This document shows positions 60,433 to 64,000 of a stretch of DNA of 64,000 nt, one piece after another. The stretch's first letter is position 1. Each line of letters begins with the position of its first letter. Below the pieces are notes generated by a model that saw nothing but the letters and a program-made list of their open reading frames with translations, made no database searches and was not told where the DNA came from. The translations under genes and the position numbers were made by a program. The stretch lies in NCBI RefSeq assembly GCF_011761345.1, contig NZ_JAASRY010000005.1:275822-339821 (forward strand), written 5' to 3'. Source of the DNA: Thalassobacillus devorans (GTDB lineage Bacteria > Bacillota > Bacilli > Bacillales > Halobacillaceae).

Positions 60433-60463
60433 GTCTAGGAAATTATAAAATTTTCTTTTTGTA
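60433..60463. repeat. Dispersed 31-bp repeat, copy 2
   Basis: Identical to 25282-25312 except one base (C to T). It directly follows the msrA terminator and precedes the inverted-repeat element. Confidence 0.7.
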
Positions 60464-60490
60464 AATAACCTTAAGTAGTCGGTTACATCC

Positions 60491-60750
60491 AGCTCCGACG
60501 CACAGGACGTGCTAGTGCCGATGACGCCACAGGACGTGGCGTTTTCATCGGCCAGCGCCTACCCCCTCGAGTTCTTAAGTCAATCCTCTCTGTGATTATA
60601 AAAACTTGGCTTATCGCCAAGGGTTTATGGCAAAAGCCTTAGTTTTACTTATACTTTAAACCTTTATAAATTTAATTGGTCTAAAAGTACAAAAAACGTC
60701 ACGGCGAGGATTGCCTTAAACTTGTCGGGGGTGAGCAAGGCGCTTGCGCT
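60491..60750. repeat. Large imperfect inverted-repeat element
   Basis: The left arm (60554-60598: AGCGCCTACCCCC, then AAGTCAATCCTC) is the imperfect complement of the right arm (60694-60743: GAGGATTGCCTT, then GGGGGTGAGCAAGGCGCT). About 95 bp lie between, including a TTGGC-TTATC-GCCAA hairpin. Left of it sits a strong hairpin CCGATGA-CGCCAC-AGGAC-GTGGCG-TTTTCATCGG (60518-60551). It resembles the intergenic 'CAGCGCCTA..GGCGCTTGCGCTTTT' repeats I recall from Bacillaceae genomes. Confidence 0.7.
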
Positions 60751-60905
60751 TTTGTTTTAGCCAAGTTTTCTAATGTCATAATTTGAAGCATTCTGTTAAG
60801 TTCTTGTTTTTTGTGACGATATAAGGGGGGAGTGGACCCGCTTTCAGTATGTCTTATCAGCAAATGTGATTACATAACGCACACAAATAACGGGGGGTAA
60901 TAGGA

Positions 60906-61334
60906 ATGATGAAAAAGTTAGTTGGAATGTTGCTTTTATCTTTAGTGTTGATGCTAGCTGCAGGAGGTAATGTCTTCGCAGCCGATAATGGAGACGAAAA
61001 TATGGATGCAGCTTTGAAGCTGGCTGATACCACGAATAGTAAAATTTACTTCTTAATTGAAAAAGCCCAGGAAACAGGAGATGCGCTTCAGGAAAATTAC
61101 CTGGAAGACATGGAAACAATTGAGGATGAAGCAGAAGCGGCAGCACGTACAGAAAAATATAATCAGAACCTTGATTTGTTGATTGCGGTGCTTGATTACA
61201 CTACCCGAACGTTGACCTATACAACCATCACAGCTATAGAAAAACTCGGTGTGGAGGCTGAAGTCGAATGGGTAGAGGTTCAGATTGCTGACCGAACAGT
61301 AATGGTTGACCCGGTAAGAGTAGTAGGATTCTAA
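60906..61334 (+). CDS. Hypothetical secreted protein
   Basis: 142 residues (140 after trimming if the second Met is used). Signal peptide of about 24 residues ending VFA-AD, cleaved by signal peptidase I. The mature part is acidic and mostly helical (DAALKLADTTNSKIYFLIEKAQETGD), ending in a beta-rich VEWVEVQIADRTVMVDPVRV. No family recognised. It lies 12 bp before the HD-GYP gene, so the two are likely cotranscribed. GGGGGG lies upstream of the start. Confidence 0.75.
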   Translation: MMKKLVGMLLLSLVLMLAAGGNVFAADNGDENMDAALKLADTTNSKIYFLIEKAQETGDALQENYLEDMETIEDEAEAAARTEKYNQNLDLLIAVLDYTTRTLTYTTITAIEKLGVEAEVEWVEVQIADRTVMVDPVRVVGF

Positions 61335-61346
61335 AGGTGGGTAAAT

Positions 61347-62252
61347 GTGAAAGGGTTAAATATTTATAACCAACAAGCTTTTATAGACAACTTAAAGTAC
61401 ACAACAAACGAATTAAGGTTACTTGAACGCGGTGATGGAGTAGAAGTCATGTTGCAAACAATCAAAAAAGGAAACATATTTTATGTTTACCCTAGTGAGA
61501 GCGCCAATGTGATGGAATTCTTCTATATTCTCAACGGACAATTGGAATGTAAAATGGAAGATAAAACAGTCTCAATGACCCAAAATGATTATTATTCCGT
61601 GAAAAATTTGAGTAATCCTGTTCACTTTAAAGCGACAACAGATGTCACTTATTTATGGGTGATAACAGAACCTACATTTTACTATATGAGTGAATATATG
61701 AGAGGGCTCAGAGAGCTGGTGTATAAAGTAGAAGAAAAGGATCGATATACCTCACTTCATAGCAGGAGGGTCACTGATTATGCAGTAAAAGTTGCTCGTA
61801 AGCTTAGGTTAGGTAAAGAACATCTTGAAAAACTTCATTTAGCATCAGAATTGCATGATGTAGGAAAAATCAACATCTCTGAAGACATACTCAACAAGCC
61901 TGGAAAACTCACAAAAGAAGAGTTCGATCTAATTAAGAAGCATCCTGGAGATGGCGCTGACATGCTGGCGAATACATATTACAAAGAGTTAGCACCAATA
62001 ATAATTCAGCATCATGAACGATTAGATGGATCGGGCTATCCTCATGGGCTGACAGAGGATGAAATTAGATATGAAGCCAAAATTATTGCTGTTTGTGACA
62101 CGTTTGATGCGATGACAGAAGATAGAACTTACCGTAAGGCGTTTACGTCAGAATATGCGATGGAAGAAATAAAAAGTCTCGCTGGCATTCATTACGATCC
62201 TGATATTGTCGCGGTATTTGAAGAAGTATTGAAGGAAGAAGGAAAGTTATAA
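61347..62252 (+). CDS. Cupin-HD-GYP domain protein
   Basis: 301 residues: an N-terminal cupin-like sensor (about 25-110, with VMEFFYILNGQLECKMEDK) and a C-terminal HD-GYP domain with His170-Asp171 (LHDVGK) and HHERLDGSGYP at 222-232, all catalytic metal ligands apparently intact. HD-GYP proteins hydrolyse cyclic di-GMP or related cyclic dinucleotides. No membrane segment. GTG start behind AGGTGGG. The cupin may bind a small ligand that tunes hydrolysis. Confidence 0.85.
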   Translation: MKGLNIYNQQAFIDNLKYTTNELRLLERGDGVEVMLQTIKKGNIFYVYPSESANVMEFFYILNGQLECKMEDKTVSMTQNDYYSVKNLSNPVHFKATTDVTYLWVITEPTFYYMSEYMRGLRELVYKVEEKDRYTSLHSRRVTDYAVKVARKLRLGKEHLEKLHLASELHDVGKINISEDILNKPGKLTKEEFDLIKKHPGDGADMLANTYYKELAPIIIQHHERLDGSGYPHGLTEDEIRYEAKIIAVCDTFDAMTEDRTYRKAFTSEYAMEEIKSLAGIHYDPDIVAVFEEVLKEEGKL

Positions 62253-62258
62253 ACTTTA

Positions 62259-62288
62259 AAGACGTTCTTCACCGGAGCGTCTTTTTTG
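62259..62288 (+). terminator. Terminator after the HD-GYP gene
   Basis: AAAGACG pairs with CGTCTTT across a 14-base loop region, followed by T residues. Confidence 0.8.
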
Positions 62289-62476
62289 TATTTTAAAAAG
62301 TCTCTATGTAATTAAAGGACGAAAGTCTTTCTTCAAAAGTACTTGGCAACAAGGCAAGTTTTTCTAAGGCATTTTTTTTATGATGACAGCCTATTTAATG
62401 ATAAGCCCACACATATATAGGCGGATGCACATAGAATACTCCAAAATCGAGCAATAGCTCGAAAGGAGACATCAAG

Positions 62477-63901
62477 ATGGTTTTGACTGCAGCTCACTGG
62501 GTTTATGCAATTGTGACGCTGGCTGTTATTATGACCATGATATTCAGGAAAGGTGTCGTGCTGCCGACTTTGCTTGGTACTTTCCTGGTTGCATGGATTT
62601 ATAATGGGAGTCTCGTCAGTGGGTTCACTTCTGTATTTAATGCAAACCTGACCGCAGCAAAAGAGTTGTTCAGTATTTTCCTCATTATTACATTCATGGT
62701 TGCTTTGCTGCATGCATTGAAGGATTTGGGTGCCGATCGACAAATGATTGCTCCGATTCAAAAAGTGATGACGAACGGACATATCGCTTTTATCATGTTG
62801 ATCCTTGTCACCTTTGTAATTTCCTTATTTTTCTGGCCGACTCCCGCTGTACCATTAATTTGTGCGCTCTTGGTACCTGCAGCGGTGAGAGCAGGGCTTC
62901 CTATTATGGGTGCCGCAATGATTGTGGCTATATCCGGACAAGGAATGGCGTTGTCTTCGGACTATGTTATCCAGGTCGCACCGATGTTGAGTGCTACATC
63001 AGCTGGTATCGAAACAGCCGCTGTAGCAGATAAAGCTTTGCTACTATCATTGATTACCGGTGCGGTTGCCATCTCTATCGCTTATATGTTGATTAGAAAA
63101 CAGATTCGAAAACCGAATGATCCTGAAAACGAAAAAGCTTTAAAAGCATTGCCGGGCGGTGGCAGTACAAATAGACCTGCTGCTTCTAAAACAGATTCGC
63201 GATGGGGGAAAGCTTTTGCTGTCATTGTCCCTCTTTCCATGCTGCTGGTTATGTTATATATGGCATACACGAAATTCAGCAGTGGAAGAATGGGTGGTTT
63301 TGAAGGAGGAGACGGAGCGGCGTTTATCGGCGGCGTTGCTGTATTATTATTATCTTTTGCTACACTTGCTTTTGGAAAAGGAAAGGCGCTGGATCGTATT
63401 TCCGAGCACATTACAGAAGGTTTTGTATTTGCTTTTAAAGCGATGGGACCTGTCATCCCGATTGCCGGCTTTTTCTTCCTGGGAAGTGGAGATTTTGCCG
63501 GAAACATACTATCGCTGGGAGAAGAAGCCAGTCCTGCATTTTTGTTCGATCTCGTGCAGGCAGGGCAAAATGTAATCCCGGAAAATATGGTACTGTCTGC
63601 CTTTGGTATTCTGATTATCGGTATGATTACTGGATTGGATGGGTCTGGTTTTTCCGGTCTGCCATTAACAGGGGCACTTTCTGGAGCACTTGCTTCAGGA
63701 AATATTGATCCTGCTACCCTGGCAGCTATTGGACAGATGGGATCCATTTGGGTTGGCGGCGGAACTTTGATCGCCTGGTCATCGCTCGTAGCTGTAGCTG
63801 GTTTTTGCGGGGTTTCCGTAATGGAACTTGTACGCAAAAACTTCTTCCCGGTCATCATTGGGCTGATGGTATCCACTACTCTCGCTTTATTTATTTGGTG
63901 A
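62477..63901 (+). CDS. Polytopic membrane transporter of unknown substrate
   Basis: 474 residues with about 11-12 hydrophobic segments and a central cytoplasmic loop (about 210-240) rich in Lys, Pro and Ser. Landmarks such as FFWPTPAVPLICALLVPAAVRAG and GLDGSGFSGLPLTGALSGAL look like an ion-transporter-type carrier with helical hairpins, distantly like NhaC/dicarboxylate carriers. I cannot name the family with confidence. ATG start behind GAAAGGAGA; monocistronic. Confidence 0.75.
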   Translation: MVLTAAHWVYAIVTLAVIMTMIFRKGVVLPTLLGTFLVAWIYNGSLVSGFTSVFNANLTAAKELFSIFLIITFMVALLHALKDLGADRQMIAPIQKVMTNGHIAFIMLILVTFVISLFFWPTPAVPLICALLVPAAVRAGLPIMGAAMIVAISGQGMALSSDYVIQVAPMLSATSAGIETAAVADKALLLSLITGAVAISIAYMLIRKQIRKPNDPENEKALKALPGGGSTNRPAASKTDSRWGKAFAVIVPLSMLLVMLYMAYTKFSSGRMGGFEGGDGAAFIGGVAVLLLSFATLAFGKGKALDRISEHITEGFVFAFKAMGPVIPIAGFFFLGSGDFAGNILSLGEEASPAFLFDLVQAGQNVIPENMVLSAFGILIIGMITGLDGSGFSGLPLTGALSGALASGNIDPATLAAIGQMGSIWVGGGTLIAWSSLVAVAGFCGVSVMELVRKNFFPVIIGLMVSTTLALFIW

Positions 63902-63905
63902 AAAT

Positions 63906-63954
63906 AGGGGCTGTCCCATAAGTCTGTAACAGACTAATTGGGGCAGCTTTTTTC
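63906..63954 (+). terminator. Terminator after the permease gene
   Basis: GGGGCTGTCCCA pairs with TTGGGGCAGC, with an inner AGTCTGT/AGACT hairpin, then seven T. Confidence 0.85.
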
Positions 63955-64000
63955 GTTTATTGTTGATATCGGAAAAGTGGGGCTGGGAAACGATTCCCTT

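Larger units (their letters stand above)
60408..60905. other. Intergenic region rich in repeats
   Basis: 498 bp with the msrA terminator, the 31-bp repeat, the large inverted-repeat element (60491-60750) and roughly 150 bp leading to the secreted-protein gene, where GACGATATAAGG near 60813-60824 may contain its -10. No gene is seen. Confidence 0.65.

Noticed and set aside
63082..63876. 264-residue minus-strand open frame opposite the permease gene
   Set aside because: Mirror of a hydrophobic transporter; Pro/Ala/Ser-rich and without a Shine-Dalgarno.
1..64000. tRNA, rRNA, insertion sequences, prophage or CRISPR loci
   Set aside because: No cloverleaf, rRNA-like stretch, transposase/integrase motif or spaced repeat array was recognised on either strand.

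Overview
The window reads as chromosomal DNA of a halophilic or halotolerant, spore-forming member of the Bacillaceae (Halobacillus/Virgibacillus-like; the genus is an inference). Supporting signs are a complete ectoine synthesis operon (ectABC), an ectoine/hydroxyectoine degradation cluster, a CotY/CotZ-type spore coat protein, a LysM-Gmad2 protein, an S-box (SAM) riboswitch, CcpA-type cre sites, strong Shine-Dalgarno sequences with frequent GTG/TTG starts, and moderate GC. No rRNA, tRNA, transposase, phage gene or CRISPR array was seen. All family names come from motif recognition; no database search was run.

Layout. 1-9.7 kb: the end of a Liv-type ABC transporter (livM partial, livG, livF, livK), a hotdog thioesterase, and an acyl-CoA catabolic operon (acyl-CoA dehydrogenase, class III CoA-transferase, thiolase, HSD10-like dehydrogenase, acyl-CoA ligase) with no enoyl-CoA hydratase. 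9.8-13.7 kb: a coiled-coil protein, a CstA-family carrier and two spore-related genes. 13.8-23.8 kb: ectoine/hydroxyectoine catabolism (eutB, PucR-type regulator, doeA/eutD, eutC, PLP gamma-lyase-like enzyme, M20 deacetylase, homoserine dehydrogenase, aldehyde dehydrogenase). 24.4-26.7 kb: glnHPQ-type glutamine transporter, followed by a candidate small RNA. 27-34.8 kb: a CitA/DctS-type two-component system, a tripartite tricarboxylate transporter (tctCBA) and PrpD- and PrpB-like enzymes. 34.9-37.4 kb: a strong promoter and terminator-bearing leader before the glutarate hydroxylase/L-2-hydroxyglutarate oxidase pair. 37.4-46.8 kb: DUF3870, an orphan DctP-type binding protein divergent from a second two-component system, and a TAXI-TRAP transporter operon with a FAH-family enzyme and an SDR. 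46.9-51.4 kb (minus strand): RsbR-like protein, peptidase T, ectCBA. 51.9-63.9 kb: housekeeping and stress genes (MATE, HAD phosphatase, Usp, DinB, Ntn hydrolase, N-hydroxylase, NhaC, SAM-riboswitch/msrA, HD-GYP, permease).

How it works together. Much of the window serves carbon and nitrogen scavenging from organic acids and compatible solutes. Imported acids are sensed by two paralogous kinase/regulator pairs, each beside a different transporter class, and good cre sites precede tctC and the TAXI gene. Ectoine can be made (ectABC) and dismantled (doe/eut cluster) within 40 kb; no dedicated doeD transaminase is visible.

Most noteworthy: two six-unit tandem repeat arrays (21-bp and 20-bp periods), each just downstream of an intrinsic terminator; an ectA that appears to lack a canonical start codon; a candidate terminator-type riboregulator before the glutarate gene; a candidate promoter-to-terminator small RNA at 26.8-26.9 kb; an unusual enzyme set for ectoine catabolism; and a large imperfect inverted-repeat element at 60.5-60.75 kb.
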